Origin: GWF2-38-69 sp965228125
GTDB lineage: Bacteria; Verrucomicrobiota; Lentisphaeria; Victivallales; GWF2-38-69
Direction of reading: 5' to 3'
NCBI GenBank assembly: GCA_965228125.1
Contig: OZ245791.1
Coordinates: 2,356,001 to 2,420,000 of the forward strand
Length of the DNA: 64,000 bases
Positions 10,012-19,664 of this stretch are shown here, one piece after another (position 1 is the stretch's first letter; every line of letters starts with the position of its first letter). Under the pieces are notes generated by a model. The model did not search any database, had not been told where the DNA came from, and saw nothing but the letters and a program-made list of their open reading frames with translations. The translations under genes and the position numbers were made by a program.

Positions 10012-11289
10012 ATGAGTTCTACTGTTCTTGTCGGCGTTCAATGGGGAGATGAAGGCAAAGGTAAAATTATTGATGTCTTAACTCAAGAAGTAGATGTAGT
10101 TGTCAGATTCCAAGGCGGTAATAATGCCGGACACACAGTTGAAATAGGCAAAAGCAAGTATGTGCTGCATCTGGTTCCTTCGGGTATATTCAGGCCAAAT
10201 ACAGTCTGTATTATCGGAAACGGCGTGGTAGTTGACCCAAAAGCTCTGGTAAAAGAGATAAAAGAACTTGAAGCAACAGGAGTAAACTTTACGGGCAGGC
10301 TTGAAGTCAGCACCAGATGTCATCTTATATTCAAGTACCACAGCTTGATGGACGGACTGATAGAGCAGCAAAGAAACCCCGACCAGAAAATAGGAACTAC
10401 AAAGCGCGGCATTGGCCCTGCGTACGCTGATAAAGCTGCAAGAAGAGGCATTAGGGCTTTGGAAATGCTGGATATAAACCGTTTTGAAAGACGTTTCAGG
10501 GAAGAAGCAGCTTTCTACAACAAAATATTTCAAAGCCATAATAGTGAATGCGTAGATATTGAAGTTGAATGGAATTCTTTGGTCGAAGCCGCCAGATTCC
10601 TGAAACCTTACATAACAGACACGGTATTGACCGTCAATAGAGCGGCTAAGGCTCAAAAGAATATCTTGTTTGAGGGAGCTCAGGGAATGTGGCTGGATGT
10701 TGACTATGGTACATATCCTTTTGTTACCAGCAGCAATACAACTTCCGGCGGTGCTTGTACGGGTTCGGGTTTATCGCCCAAGCACATAAAAAGCGTATAT
10801 GGTGTGATGAAAGCTTACTGTACAAGAGTCGGGGAAGGCCCATTTCCTTCAGAACTTCACGGTGAAGAGGGAAATAAATTAAGAACTTTTGGAAGGGAAT
10901 TTGGTGCAACGACAGGCAGGCCAAGAAGGTGCGGCTGGTTTGATGCAGTGTCTGCAAGGTATTCCTGCATGGTTAACGGTGTTGACAAGCTAGCTATAAC
11001 CAAACTCGATATATTAGACGGATATGAAACGCTTAAGATTTGCACTGCATACAATGTGAATGGTAAAATTCTTACCGATATGCCGTCTGATACGGCCGAT
11101 GTTGCGGCAGCAATTCCAGTTTATGAAGAAATTCAGGGTTGGAATACTCCTACTACAGAAGTTTCTTCTTTTGCCCAATTGCCTGAAGCTGCAAAACAGT
11201 ACCTTAGAAGAATAGCAGAACTTGTTGAATCGGATATTGGCATAGTATCTGTTGGCCCAAACCGCAGTCAGACTTTTGTAGTGAGTTAG
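10012..11289 (+). CDS. purA: Adenylosuccinate synthetase
   Basis: 425 aa, the usual length. It catalyses the GTP-dependent joining of IMP and aspartate, the first committed step from IMP to AMP, in the cytoplasm. Family signatures are all present: QWGDEGKGK (residues 9-17, P-loop and catalytic Asp), NNAGHTV, TTKRGIGPAYADK (about 126-139), SSNTTSGGACTGSG and TTGRPRRCGWFD. The ATG follows an AAAGGTAA Shine-Dalgarno. A good promoter lies upstream (9923-9950). It seems to be transcribed with rpmE downstream up to the strong terminator at 11660. Confidence 0.97.
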   Translation: MSSTVLVGVQWGDEGKGKIIDVLTQEVDVVVRFQGGNNAGHTVEIGKSKYVLHLVPSGIFRPNTVCIIGNGVVVDPKALVKEIKELEATGVNFTGRLEVSTRCHLIFKYHSLMDGLIEQQRNPDQKIGTTKRGIGPAYADKAARRGIRALEMLDINRFERRFREEAAFYNKIFQSHNSECVDIEVEWNSLVEAARFLKPYITDTVLTVNRAAKAQKNILFEGAQGMWLDVDYGTYPFVTSSNTTSGGACTGSGLSPKHIKSVYGVMKAYCTRVGEGPFPSELHGEEGNKLRTFGREFGATTGRPRRCGWFDAVSARYSCMVNGVDKLAITKLDILDGYETLKICTAYNVNGKILTDMPSDTADVAAAIPVYEEIQGWNTPTTEVSSFAQLPEAAKQYLRRIAELVESDIGIVSVGPNRSQTFVVS

Positions 11290-11438
11290 GTTTTGCAGTT
11301 TATTCGTAGTTCGGTTTATATTTGTGCTTTTTAGCAGCCAGATATGTCGATAAGTTCTTGATTTTTTTCCTGATAGCATTAATTTTATGCTCTTTTTTTA
11401 AGAAAATAAATAAAATTTATATAGAATGGAGTTTCACT

Positions 11439-11639
11439 ATGAAAAAAGAATTACACCCAAAATACACAAACGCAAAGGTTAGTTGCGCATGTGGCAAAGT
11501 CTGGGAAATTAAGTCAACTATCCCTGAACAAAAAATCGGTATTTGTTCTGCTTGCCACCCGTTTTTTACAGGGCAGCAGAAGCTTGTCGATACAGCTGGA
11601 CGTATAGAAAAATTCCGTAAACGTTATGGAATGAAGTAG
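11439..11639 (+). CDS. rpmE: 50S ribosomal protein bL31 (zinc-binding form)
   Basis: 66 aa starting MKKELHPKY, preceded by an ATGGAG ribosome-binding site. A longer frame opens upstream at 11322, but the family start is clearly this ATG. The Cys residues of the C+ (zinc-binding) type of bL31 are present: CACGKVW (about 15-21) and CSACHPFFTG (about 36-45). It is followed by a strong terminator and then prfA; the rpmE-prfA neighbourhood is common in bacteria. Confidence 0.95.
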   Translation: MKKELHPKYTNAKVSCACGKVWEIKSTIPEQKIGICSACHPFFTGQQKLVDTAGRIEKFRKRYGMK

Positions 11640-11659
11640 AGTTTTTATTTCTCATTTTT

Positions 11660-11693
11660 AATACGGATTCATTCTTGAATCCGTATTCTTTTT
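11660..11693 (+). terminator. Rho-independent terminator after rpmE
   Basis: A perfect 12-bp stem, AATACGGATTCA (11660-11671) with TGAATCCGTATT (11676-11687), a TTCT loop, then CTTTTTA. It closes the purA-rpmE unit. Confidence 0.85.
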
Positions 11694-11733
11694 ATCCCCC
11701 ACATCAACGATTCTTCTTTTTATCCCACATCAA
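11686..11733 (+). repeat. Short direct repeat between terminator and prfA start
   Basis: The motif TTCTTTTTATCCC, then ACATCAA, occurs at 11686-11707 (two extra C) and again at 11714-11733. The second copy ends on the A of the prfA ATG. This looks like a small local duplication that moved the terminator tail next to the start codon. Confidence 0.6.
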
Positions 11734-12830
11734 TGAAACCTTCAGATATATCAAGCCATATCTCTTCGCTTAGAGAGCGATTTGAATTTTTGGAAAAAAG
11801 GCTCACAGAACCTGATATTTTTACCAAACAGCAGGAATATAAGGAAGTTTCAAGGGAAAGACAGAGATTGCTTGAGTTGTTAGGCTTTCACGACAGATGG
11901 GTTGCTTCCTTGAAGGAATACGAAGAGAATAAAGCCATGCTTCAGATAGAAGAAGATGAAGAAATGAAGCAGATGATAACTGCCGAACTCGAGAAACTGG
12001 ATAAAGAATCCGTTCTGCTCGAAGATAAAGTAAAGATCTTTCTTATGCCTCCCGACCCAAATGATAATCGCGACATTATTATTGAAATAAGGCCTGCAGC
12101 AGGTGGCGATGAAGCAGGGCTCTTTGCAGGAGAGCTGTACAGGGCTTATTGCAGGTTTGCAGAAATTAAGGGTTGGAAAAATGAATTGCTTGATTTCAAT
12201 GGCAATGCTGTAGGAGGAGTAAAAGAAGTTGTTTTTTCTGTGGCAGGAGACAGCGTTTATTCCTACATGAAATACGAAAGCGGTGTCCACAGAGTCCAAA
12301 GAATACCTACGACTGAGGCTGGCGGAAGAATACATACTTCTACGGTTACAGTTTCGGTACTTCCTGAAGCCGAGGAAGTTGATATAGAAATAAAGCCTGA
12401 CGATTTAAGATTTGATTACTTCAGATCTTCAGGGCCGGGCGGACAGAACGTGAATAGAACCGACTCTGCTGTCAGGGTTACTCACATTCCTACAGGAGTA
12501 AGCGTGGCTTCACAAGTGGAAAAATCACAACACAGAAATAAAGCAGCCGCCCTTCGCATACTCAGGGCTAGATTATTAGAAACCAAACAGCAGGAAGAGG
12601 CTAGCAAACACGCTGATTCCAAGCGGAAACAGGTTGGAACAGGCGATAGAAGTGAAAGAATTAGGACATATAATTTCCCTCAAAACAGGATAACGGATCA
12701 TAGATTCGGAGTATCTGTTTTTGATATTCCGGGAGTTATGAATGGAGTTATGGAAGATCTTTTCCAAAGTATCATGAGAGCAGTGAGCGAAATATCTCTT
12801 ACCCAGCTTATAGAAGATTGCTCCAAGTGA
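11733..12830 (+). CDS. prfA: Peptide chain release factor 1
   Basis: 365 aa, normal for RF1. It recognises UAA and UAG and triggers peptide release on the ribosome. The GGQ motif is in SSGPGGQNVNRTDSA (about 231-245). The anticodon-like P-x-T motif is PTT in RIPTTEAGG (about 190), which makes this RF1 and not RF2; no RF2-type frameshift is present. A coiled N-terminal domain precedes it. No Shine-Dalgarno is visible before the ATG, which lies at the end of a short direct repeat, so initiation may be weak or rely on another signal. prmC, its usual partner, does not follow. Confidence 0.96.
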   Translation: MKPSDISSHISSLRERFEFLEKRLTEPDIFTKQQEYKEVSRERQRLLELLGFHDRWVASLKEYEENKAMLQIEEDEEMKQMITAELEKLDKESVLLEDKVKIFLMPPDPNDNRDIIIEIRPAAGGDEAGLFAGELYRAYCRFAEIKGWKNELLDFNGNAVGGVKEVVFSVAGDSVYSYMKYESGVHRVQRIPTTEAGGRIHTSTVTVSVLPEAEEVDIEIKPDDLRFDYFRSSGPGGQNVNRTDSAVRVTHIPTGVSVASQVEKSQHRNKAAALRILRARLLETKQQEEASKHADSKRKQVGTGDRSERIRTYNFPQNRITDHRFGVSVFDIPGVMNGVMEDLFQSIMRAVSEISLTQLIEDCSK

Positions 12831-13011
12831 CTAATTAAACTGAATTATTTATTTGTTATAGTAATTTGCGTAAGCTCGAATCAGGGGTACCTTTTTATAG
12901 AGAACGATAGGTGGCAGGTTTATTTTTTCCTTACTCATGATAATGGGTAACAAAAACCAAGTTGCTGTTTGCAAAATACTTCAAATCTCTAACGAAACTG
13001 GGTATTTAATT

Positions 13012-13902
13012 ATGGTTAACACGGTGAATATCGGCTGGATTGGAACAGGCGTAATGGGAAGTTCAATGTGCGGGCATCTTATAAAAAACGGGTTCAACGC
13101 CTTTGTTTATAATAGGAGTATTTCCAAAACTGAAAGTTTAGTTTCCATGGGAGCAAAGGTGTGTTCTTCTCCTGCCCAACTTGCCAGTCAAAGCGATATT
13201 GTTTTCTCAATGGTCGGGTTTCCTAAAGATGTAGAAAGTGTTATTTTAGGTAAAGACGGGGCTCTATCGGGCGCAAAAGCAGGAAGCGTAATTGTCGATA
13301 TGACTACTTCAGAACCTTCTCAGGCAGAAAGAATCTATATTGAAGCAAAGAATAAAAATGTCGGGTTTCTTGATGCTCCTGTATCAGGAGGGGATGTAGG
13401 TGCAAGAGAAGCTACTTTGAGTATAATGGTGGGAGGAGATCAGGAAATTTATGACAGAGTCTTGCCTTTATTTAAAGTCATGGGTAAAAACATTGCCTTG
13501 ATGGGATGCGCTGGGAAAGGACAGCATACGAAAATGTCGAATCAGATAGTAATAGCATCTACTATGGTGGGCGTAGTCGAAGGGCTTTTATATGCTTACA
13601 AGGCCGGATTAGATCAGAATAAGTTGTTGGATATTATTGGACAGGGAGCCGCTGCTTCATTTTCCTTGAATAATCTGGGCAGAAGAATAATTAACAAAAA
13701 TTTTGATCCAGGTTTTTTTATAAAACACTTCCTTAAGGATATGGGCATAGCTTTGCAAGAAGCTGGGAAAATGAAGTTATCCCTGCCAGGGCTGGCTTTG
13801 GCTAATCAGTTTTATGTATCAGCATCAGCGATAGGGCTCGAAAATTTTGGAACCCAGGCTCTTTACAAGGTCTTGGAAAATATTAATAACCTTAAAGACT
13901 AA
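13012..13902 (+). CDS. NAD(P)-dependent beta-hydroxyacid dehydrogenase (GarR/HIBADH family)
   Basis: 296 aa from the ATG that places the Rossmann motif GWIGTGVMGSSM at residues 7-18. The frame is open further upstream (12937), but that part has no family character. The substrate-binding motif DAPVSGGDVGA lies at about 120, and the catalytic Lys is in GKGQHTKMSNQ (about 172). Family members oxidise 3-hydroxyisobutyrate or reduce tartronate semialdehyde or succinic semialdehyde; the exact substrate cannot be fixed from sequence. Its stop overlaps the DedA start by one base (TAATG), so the two are translationally coupled. Confidence 0.9.
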   Translation: MVNTVNIGWIGTGVMGSSMCGHLIKNGFNAFVYNRSISKTESLVSMGAKVCSSPAQLASQSDIVFSMVGFPKDVESVILGKDGALSGAKAGSVIVDMTTSEPSQAERIYIEAKNKNVGFLDAPVSGGDVGAREATLSIMVGGDQEIYDRVLPLFKVMGKNIALMGCAGKGQHTKMSNQIVIASTMVGVVEGLLYAYKAGLDQNKLLDIIGQGAAASFSLNNLGRRIINKNFDPGFFIKHFLKDMGIALQEAGKMKLSLPGLALANQFYVSASAIGLENFGTQALYKVLENINNLKD

Positions 13903-14558
13903 TGCTAACAGAGCTTTTTCAACTTTTATTGCCTTATGAGACCTACAGTTACTATCTGGTCTTTCTTATTCTTCTTGCATGTGGTTTGGGAGTTCCGATT
14001 CCGGAAGATATTACTCTGGCAGCAAGCGGAATCCTTATTTCTTATGAAGTGACTCATTTCGGAAGAACCCTTCTTGTCGGGATGGCCGGGGTTTTGACAG
14101 GCGATGTAATAGCCTATGTGGCGGGAAGGTACTTTGGGACAAGCTTGCTGAAATCAAAAATAGTTTCAAAAATTCTTCGGAGGAGGAGTTTGGCAAGAGC
14201 AAGAATCGCATCCAGAAGATATGGAAGCTATCTGATATTTTTTGCCAGATTTATGCCGGGGTTGAGAACTCCGGTTTATTTCTCAATGGGGACATTTAAG
14301 AAATCGTTTATTAAATTCATTCTTATAGATGGCTTTGCCGCACTAATTTCAGTACCAGTCTGGATTTATATAGGGATGGTATTTGGCCGGAATATTCCTG
14401 TTCTTGAAAAACATATAGCATACATGAAAGAGGGTATATATATATCACTTGGAGTCATCGTTGTTTTGATAGTCATTTTTCATTTTGTCAGCAAAAAATT
14501 AGGTATCTTCCTATATAAAAAGCAGGACAAGATAGCCAAAAAACTCATTAAGCGCTAA
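13902..14558 (+). CDS. DedA family membrane protein
   Basis: 218 aa, the typical DedA (SNARE-associated/VTT) size. It has hydrophobic segments near residues 15-30, 45-75, 130-155 and 175-200. Family hallmarks are present: GLGVPIPEDITL near the N-terminus, AYVAGRYFG, and FFARFMPGLRTPV with the conserved Arg and Gly-Leu-Arg. Family members act in the inner membrane and are linked to lipid flipping, proton-motive-force homeostasis and drug tolerance. The start overlaps the upstream dehydrogenase stop, and a terminator follows directly. Confidence 0.92.
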   Translation: MLTELFQLLLPYETYSYYLVFLILLACGLGVPIPEDITLAASGILISYEVTHFGRTLLVGMAGVLTGDVIAYVAGRYFGTSLLKSKIVSKILRRRSLARARIASRRYGSYLIFFARFMPGLRTPVYFSMGTFKKSFIKFILIDGFAALISVPVWIYIGMVFGRNIPVLEKHIAYMKEGIYISLGVIVVLIVIFHFVSKKLGIFLYKKQDKIAKKLIKR

Positions 14559-14562
14559 AAAA

Positions 14563-14592
14563 AAGCCAGAGTTTTTAACCCCTGGCTTCGTT
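14563..14592. terminator. Bidirectional terminator between dedA and pckG
   Basis: AAGCCAG (14563-14569) pairs with CTGGCTT (14582-14588). It is flanked by an A-run on the left and a T-rich tail on the right, between two convergent genes. Confidence 0.7.
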
Positions 14593-14613
14593 CAATTAAG
14601 CTTTCTGATAGTT

Positions 14614-16416
14614 CTAGAGACTCTTTTCGATAGACTCAAGTTCAGCTATTAGTTCCTTAGGAATTTTAGAACCAAACTTTGGGTAGTGATCGTTTCTGAC
14701 GCCGGAAAGCTCTTTTTTCCATCCTTCTCTGTCAAGTGAGAGAAGTTCTTCCATATCAGCAGCTGAAACTGAAGATGGTCTTTCTATGGCATCTGGAGTT
14801 GGCATGAAGCCGATAGGTGTTTCTATTGCTTTACCAGCGCCATCACAACGCTCAAATATCCATTTTAAGACTCTGCTATTGTCGCCAAATCCCGGCCATA
14901 ACCATTTGCCGTCTTTTGATTTTCTAAACCAGTTTACAAAGAAGAATTTTGGTTGTTTGTCCGGTGTCGATTTGCTTCCGACCTTAATCCAGTGAGCAAA
15001 GTAATCTCCCATGTGATAACCGCAGAACGGAAGCATAGCGAACGGATCGCGGCGGATTGTACCGGCTTTAAGGTCTAAAGCCGCAGCTGTGATTTCTGAA
15101 CCGACTATAGATCCCATGAATACGCCATGATTCCATGAGCGAGATTGATGGACAAGCGGTATAGTCGATGGACGGCGGCCGCCAAATAGAATCGCATCAA
15201 TCGGAACTCCTGCAGGATCTTCAAAATTCGAAGCTATAGCAGGGCATTGAAGCGCCGGGGCTGTAAAGCGTGAATTTGGGTGAGCGGCCGGTTTTTGTTC
15301 TTTGTTGGATTTATCCTGAACCCATGGTTTTCCAGTCCAGTCGATGAGTTTTCCCGGAGCATCATATCCTATACCTTCCCACCATACATCACCGTCTTCA
15401 GTCAAGGCTACGTTTGTAAATATTGTATTCTTCTCAACCGAATGCATTGCATTTGGATTTGAAGATGTAGAGGTTCCCGGAGCTACACCGAAGAAGCCGG
15501 CTTCAGGATTAATAGCATACAGTCTTCCGTCAGCTCCGTACTTCATCCATGCAATATCGTCTCCTACGGTCTCTACCTTCCATCCTGAAATAGTAGGAAC
15601 CAACATAGCTAGATTTGTTTTTCCGCAGGCACTTGGGAAAGCAGCGGCAACATATTTGGATTTGCCTTCAGGGTTAGTTATTTTCAATATCAGCATATGT
15701 TCGGCCAACCAACCTTCATCACGGGCCTGAGCTGATGCTATGCGAAGAGCAAGGCATTTTTTTCCAAGCAGGGCATTGCCGCCGTAACCGGAACCATACG
15801 ACCAAATTGTACGCTCTTCGGGGAAGTGCGAAATGTATTTTTTGTCTAACGGGGCGCATGGCCATAGCCCGGCGTCATCCTGACAGGAAAGAAGTGGTTT
15901 TCCTACAGAGTGAAGACAAGGAACAAATTCACCATTATCGCCGAGAACCTCAAGGACTTTTGATCCTACTCTGGTCATTATGTGCATGTTAGCCACTACA
16001 TAAGGAGAATCTGTTATTTCGACACCGATTTTTGCGATTGGAGAACCGATCGGCCCCATTGAGAAAGGAATTACGTACATTACACGCCCTTTCATACATC
16101 CCTTAAATAATTTTTTCATGGTAGTCTTTAGCTCTGTAGGATCTACCCAATTATTTGTCGGGCCTGCATCTTCCTGTTTTCTGGATGATATATAAGTTCT
16201 ATTTTCCACTCTTGCTACATCGGAAGCATCAGAGCGGAAGAGGTAGCTATTGGAACGCTTTTTTAGAGGGATGGCTAAGCCGTCGTCAACCGCAATTTTG
16301 ATCATCTGGTCATATTCAGCTTTTGTCCCGTTGCACCAAACTACGCTGTCTGGCGTACACAAATCTTTATTTTCATTTACCCACTTAATGAGTTTTTGAT
16401 TATTAGTTGGATTCAT
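14614..16416 (-). CDS. pckG: Phosphoenolpyruvate carboxykinase (GTP)
   Basis: 600 aa, the length of the GTP-dependent class. It interconverts oxaloacetate and PEP, for gluconeogenesis or anaplerosis. The kinase-1a P-loop with reactive Cys is in FPSACGKTNLAM (about 260). Other signatures are GGNALLGKKC, WMKYGADGRLYAINPEAGFFG and NWFRKSKDGKWLWPGFG. A strong Shine-Dalgarno (AGGGGGG) precedes the ATG. The POT transporter gene ends 26 nt upstream, so the two are probably co-transcribed. This fits peptide or amino acid use feeding gluconeogenesis (inference). Confidence 0.97.
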   Translation of the reverse strand: MNPTNNQKLIKWVNENKDLCTPDSVVWCNGTKAEYDQMIKIAVDDGLAIPLKKRSNSYLFRSDASDVARVENRTYISSRKQEDAGPTNNWVDPTELKTTMKKLFKGCMKGRVMYVIPFSMGPIGSPIAKIGVEITDSPYVVANMHIMTRVGSKVLEVLGDNGEFVPCLHSVGKPLLSCQDDAGLWPCAPLDKKYISHFPEERTIWSYGSGYGGNALLGKKCLALRIASAQARDEGWLAEHMLILKITNPEGKSKYVAAAFPSACGKTNLAMLVPTISGWKVETVGDDIAWMKYGADGRLYAINPEAGFFGVAPGTSTSSNPNAMHSVEKNTIFTNVALTEDGDVWWEGIGYDAPGKLIDWTGKPWVQDKSNKEQKPAAHPNSRFTAPALQCPAIASNFEDPAGVPIDAILFGGRRPSTIPLVHQSRSWNHGVFMGSIVGSEITAAALDLKAGTIRRDPFAMLPFCGYHMGDYFAHWIKVGSKSTPDKQPKFFFVNWFRKSKDGKWLWPGFGDNSRVLKWIFERCDGAGKAIETPIGFMPTPDAIERPSSVSAADMEELLSLDREGWKKELSGVRNDHYPKFGSKIPKELIAELESIEKSL

Positions 16417-16442
16417 TATATTTCCCCCCTGCTAGATGTTAA

Positions 16443-17903
16443 TTATTTTTTGACAATAAATTTGTTTAGGATTGGCGCAGTTAAACACATTATTATGCTT
16501 AAAATGAAAGTGATTATACCTATTTTAAAAAAGAGGCCGGTATAAATCGGGAGCGTAAGGAGAGGGTCAGTGACATCTTTCGGGATACTGGCAAATGCCG
16601 CGACGTACCCTCCTAGAATCATCGCCACTGCCGTGGACATAAACCATATACCCATCATCAAGCCCATTATTCTATGAGAAACAAGCTGTGCTATCATGGC
16701 AAGCCCCAAGCCTGCAATAAATATCTCGCCAAGGCTCATCATTCCTATTCCAAGAAACAGCCACTCTCCGGCGATTTTTCCTTCAGCATTTGCAAAAAAC
16801 ATTGCTCCAAATTTCAAAACCAAGAAGCCCAATGAGCACAAAAGCATACCGAAAGCAAACTTATAAGTTATAGAAATCGATTTGCCTTTTTTAGCTGACC
16901 GATTAAAAAAATATGCCAGAATCGGACTGGCGACAAGTATCCAGAACGGGTTAAATGATTGAAATGCAAGCGGATCCAGAGGAATACCAAAAACTGAGTG
17001 TATCGTATTTCTAATCGTAAAAAGATTTATTGATGTAGCTCTTTGCTGGTAAAGGATGTAAAAACTTATAGCTTCTATTATCAGGATGAGGGCGACTGCA
17101 AGATTCTTCCTTTCTGTTGAAGTTTCAGCTTTTATCAGGAGCCTGACGCACAAGGCGACTATCAGTATGATGGCGACTATCAAAAGCATTCTTGCTACTG
17201 CCAGATGTTCGAGCAAAGAGGCCGAAACTACGACAATCAGCAATATTATTACTAAGACTTTTATATAGTCGAACAATTTAGGTTTTGTGAAATCAGGAAC
17301 TGACCCTACTTCAGCGACCATGCTTTTCAGAAGAACAAAAGCTACTATAGCCACGAAAAGGCCTACAAAGCTTATCCCGAAAGCAATATTCCAGTTATAT
17401 GTTTTTCCAATATAAGGAACCGACAGCGACGCTAAAAACGAGCCTACATTTATTGCCATATAATACATTGTGAAAGCTGATTCTACGCGATGGTCTTCCT
17501 TGCTGAAAAGTTTTGTTACTAATGCAGAAGGATTAGACTTAAAAATACCATTGCCGGTAATTATGATTCCTAATCCCCAGAACAGCATTTCGTGCGGATT
17601 TATGGCAAGAACAATGTACCCCATCATAAGAACAAAAGCGCCTATGGCCACTGTTCTTTTTGTTCCGAGTATCTTGTCCCCTATGTACCCTCCCACACTC
17701 AAAAATGCGTAAGCAAGTGCGGTAAAAGCGCCGAAAATATGATCTGCCTTGTCATCAGGGAAGCCCATTACCTTTATCATAAAATAAATCAGAATGGCCT
17801 GCATCCCATACCAGCCGAACCTTTCCCACAATTCAACGAAGAATATCAGGCTAAAAGGCTTGAAAGGCTTTTCTGGATAAGTAAGTTGGTGAGTTGTGGA
17901 CAT
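16443..17903 (-). CDS. POT family proton-coupled oligopeptide transporter
   Basis: 486 aa from the ATG at 17903, which has a GGGGGG Shine-Dalgarno 5 nt upstream. A longer frame to 17933 would place that Shine-Dalgarno inside the gene. About 12-14 membrane segments. The proton-coupling motif ExxERF is in FFVELWERFGWYG near the N-terminus, and the PTR signature is in YYMAINVGSFLA (about 130). The family imports di- and tripeptides with protons. It is followed by pckG in one unit. Confidence 0.93.
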   Translation of the reverse strand: MSTTHQLTYPEKPFKPFSLIFFVELWERFGWYGMQAILIYFMIKVMGFPDDKADHIFGAFTALAYAFLSVGGYIGDKILGTKRTVAIGAFVLMMGYIVLAINPHEMLFWGLGIIITGNGIFKSNPSALVTKLFSKEDHRVESAFTMYYMAINVGSFLASLSVPYIGKTYNWNIAFGISFVGLFVAIVAFVLLKSMVAEVGSVPDFTKPKLFDYIKVLVIILLIVVVSASLLEHLAVARMLLIVAIILIVALCVRLLIKAETSTERKNLAVALILIIEAISFYILYQQRATSINLFTIRNTIHSVFGIPLDPLAFQSFNPFWILVASPILAYFFNRSAKKGKSISITYKFAFGMLLCSLGFLVLKFGAMFFANAEGKIAGEWLFLGIGMMSLGEIFIAGLGLAMIAQLVSHRIMGLMMGIWFMSTAVAMILGGYVAAFASIPKDVTDPLLTLPIYTGLFFKIGIITFILSIIMCLTAPILNKFIVKK

Positions 17904-18077
17904 GAATCCCCCCTTTTTTATTTTATTAGCCACTGTTATATGTTTGCAGACTAGAATGCGACTAATTATATCAGAAGAAAATTCTTATTCTACAGAGTGG
18001 AATGCAAATTGTGTTTTTTGAAATTGACACTAATATTAATAGGGTATTGACTTAAAAATATCTCTAAGATTCATGTT

Positions 18078-18863
18078 ATGACAATGGGAATATCAATAAA
18101 GATTTCTTCTATAGCTAACCTTATCAAGTCTGCCGATTCTATTCTGTTTATAACAGGTGCGGGAATTTCTGCCGACTCAGGATTGCCTACCTATCGCGGC
18201 ACGGGCGGGCTTTATGACGGTAAGATTACAGATGAAGGGCTGACTATCGAAGAAGCGCTAAGTTCTGAAGTGATGAGATCAAGGCCTGAAATAACCTGGA
18301 AATACCTTTGGCAGATTGGTTCAGCATGTATAAAAGCAAAACCAAACAGTGCCCATCTGATAATATCAAAGATTCAGAGTTTAAAACATGACACATGGGT
18401 TCTCACACAAAATATTGACGGCTTGCATAAAAGTGCAGGCAATAAGAATCTTATTGAGATACACGGAGATGCTTTTGAACTTTACTGCACTTGCTGCGGG
18501 CTCAAAACCCAAGCAAAGGAAATCTTTCCCGAATCTGGATCTATGCCAAAATTGCCTCCCCTATGTGATAAATGCGGGGGAATTATCAGGCCTAATGTAG
18601 TATTGTTTGGAGAAATGCTTCCCGATAAAGCTATCAAAAAATATTACGAAGTTATCGAAAGCCGGCCTGATTTAATTATTAGCATCGGAACTTCAGGTAT
18701 GTTTCCGTATATTACCGGCCCGATTTACGAAGCTGTGCGGCAGAAAAGGCATACCGTTGAAATAAATCCGACGAAGTCGGGCATTTCAGATATGGTCGAT
18801 TATTATCTGCCCATGACTGCCGCCAAAGCAATGGAATGTATTTGGGAAGTTTTGATTTCATGA
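18078..18863 (+). CDS. cobB: Sir2-type NAD-dependent protein deacylase
   Basis: 261 aa. It removes acyl groups from lysines using NAD. The NAD-binding motif GAGISADSGLPTYRG is at about 29-43, TQNIDGLHKSAG at about 113, and the catalytic His in EIHGD at about 130. The zinc ribbon uses CTCCG (about 137) and CDKCGG (about 162). An ATG six bases downstream (MGIS) is an alternative start. It is divergent from the POT transporter with a roughly 170-nt shared upstream region. Confidence 0.94.
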   Translation: MTMGISIKISSIANLIKSADSILFITGAGISADSGLPTYRGTGGLYDGKITDEGLTIEEALSSEVMRSRPEITWKYLWQIGSACIKAKPNSAHLIISKIQSLKHDTWVLTQNIDGLHKSAGNKNLIEIHGDAFELYCTCCGLKTQAKEIFPESGSMPKLPPLCDKCGGIIRPNVVLFGEMLPDKAIKKYYEVIESRPDLIISIGTSGMFPYITGPIYEAVRQKRHTVEINPTKSGISDMVDYYLPMTAAKAMECIWEVLIS

Positions 18864-18895
18864 AGCCAGATTATCAAAGTATTCCGGCGACTTGC

Positions 18896-18919
18896 CTATG
18901 CATAGTTTTTTTTGCATAG
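18896..18919. terminator. Possible weak hairpin between convergent cobB and ktrA
   Basis: CTATGCA (18896-18902) and TGCATAG (18913-18919) form a 7-bp inverted repeat with a T-rich loop. There is no T-run after the stem, so the terminator role is uncertain. Confidence 0.35.
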
Positions 18920-18970
18920 AGGAGTTGGTCTTACAGAGCTGGTTGCTGACTCTGGTGGGTTAGTGTGTTA

Positions 18971-19639
18971 TCATTCATGGGAGAGGAGTTTTTCAATGTC
19001 TTCGTTTTTGCCGAGTACTACGAAAATATCGTCTTTTGATACCAGTCCTTCTTTCTGAGGTTTTATATTAAGTTCCTTGTTGACTGTGTTCCTGATGGCA
19101 ATCAGGTTTAACGAGAATTTATTGTAAAGATCTAGAGATTCAAAGCTGGTGCCTATGAAAGAATCAGGAGGTGTTACTACAGATACGCAATAGTCTTCAG
19201 TGAGTTGGAGAAAATCAAGTATGTGTATATTGGATAAAGATTTGGCAACATTAATTGCTGTATCCTTTTCAGGGAAAATTACATCGGTAGCTCCTACTTT
19301 TTCAAGGATCCTGCTGTGTTCTTCACTTTTTGCTCTGGCCAAGATTCTTGAGACTCCTATTTCCTTGAGCAGCAATGTTATTAAGGTGGTAGTATCGGAA
19401 AGGTCCCCCGTAGCTACAATTACCGCGTCCATTTCATTAATCCCATTTGCCAAAAGAAATTCTCTGTCGTTACCGGTTCCTACAATGGGTACGGAACATT
19501 GTTCGGTAATTTTTTCGACGATATGTTTATTCGGATCGATAACCGTGACTTCGTGTCCATCATTATACAAAGTCACAGCTACGTTGTAACCAAAATTTCC
19601 AAGCCCTATCACGCAAAACCTTCTCTTCTGCTTTTTCAT
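18971..19639 (-). CDS. ktrA: KtrA/TrkA-type potassium uptake regulatory subunit
   Basis: 222 aa, typical of KtrA with one RCK unit. The N-terminal Rossmann fold has GLGNFG (about 12-17) and the acidic end of strand 2 in VTVIDPN; it would bind nucleotide (ATP/ADP or NAD). The C-terminal RCK_C part is at about 140-220. It gates the membrane subunit encoded just upstream, which ends 25 nt before this start. Confidence 0.93.
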   Translation of the reverse strand: MKKQKRRFCVIGLGNFGYNVAVTLYNDGHEVTVIDPNKHIVEKITEQCSVPIVGTGNDREFLLANGINEMDAVIVATGDLSDTTTLITLLLKEIGVSRILARAKSEEHSRILEKVGATDVIFPEKDTAINVAKSLSNIHILDFLQLTEDYCVSVVTPPDSFIGTSFESLDLYNKFSLNLIAIRNTVNKELNIKPQKEGLVSKDDIFVVLGKNEDIEKLLSHE

Positions 19640-19664
19640 AAGTTTGCATCCTGTTAAGTTTATT

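Noticed and set aside
10078..10656. 192-aa frame antisense to purA
   Set aside because: A shadow of purA codons: no family signature and no ribosome-binding site.
11733..12830. RF2 with programmed frameshift
   Set aside because: The recognition motif is PTT and the frame is continuous, both RF1 features.
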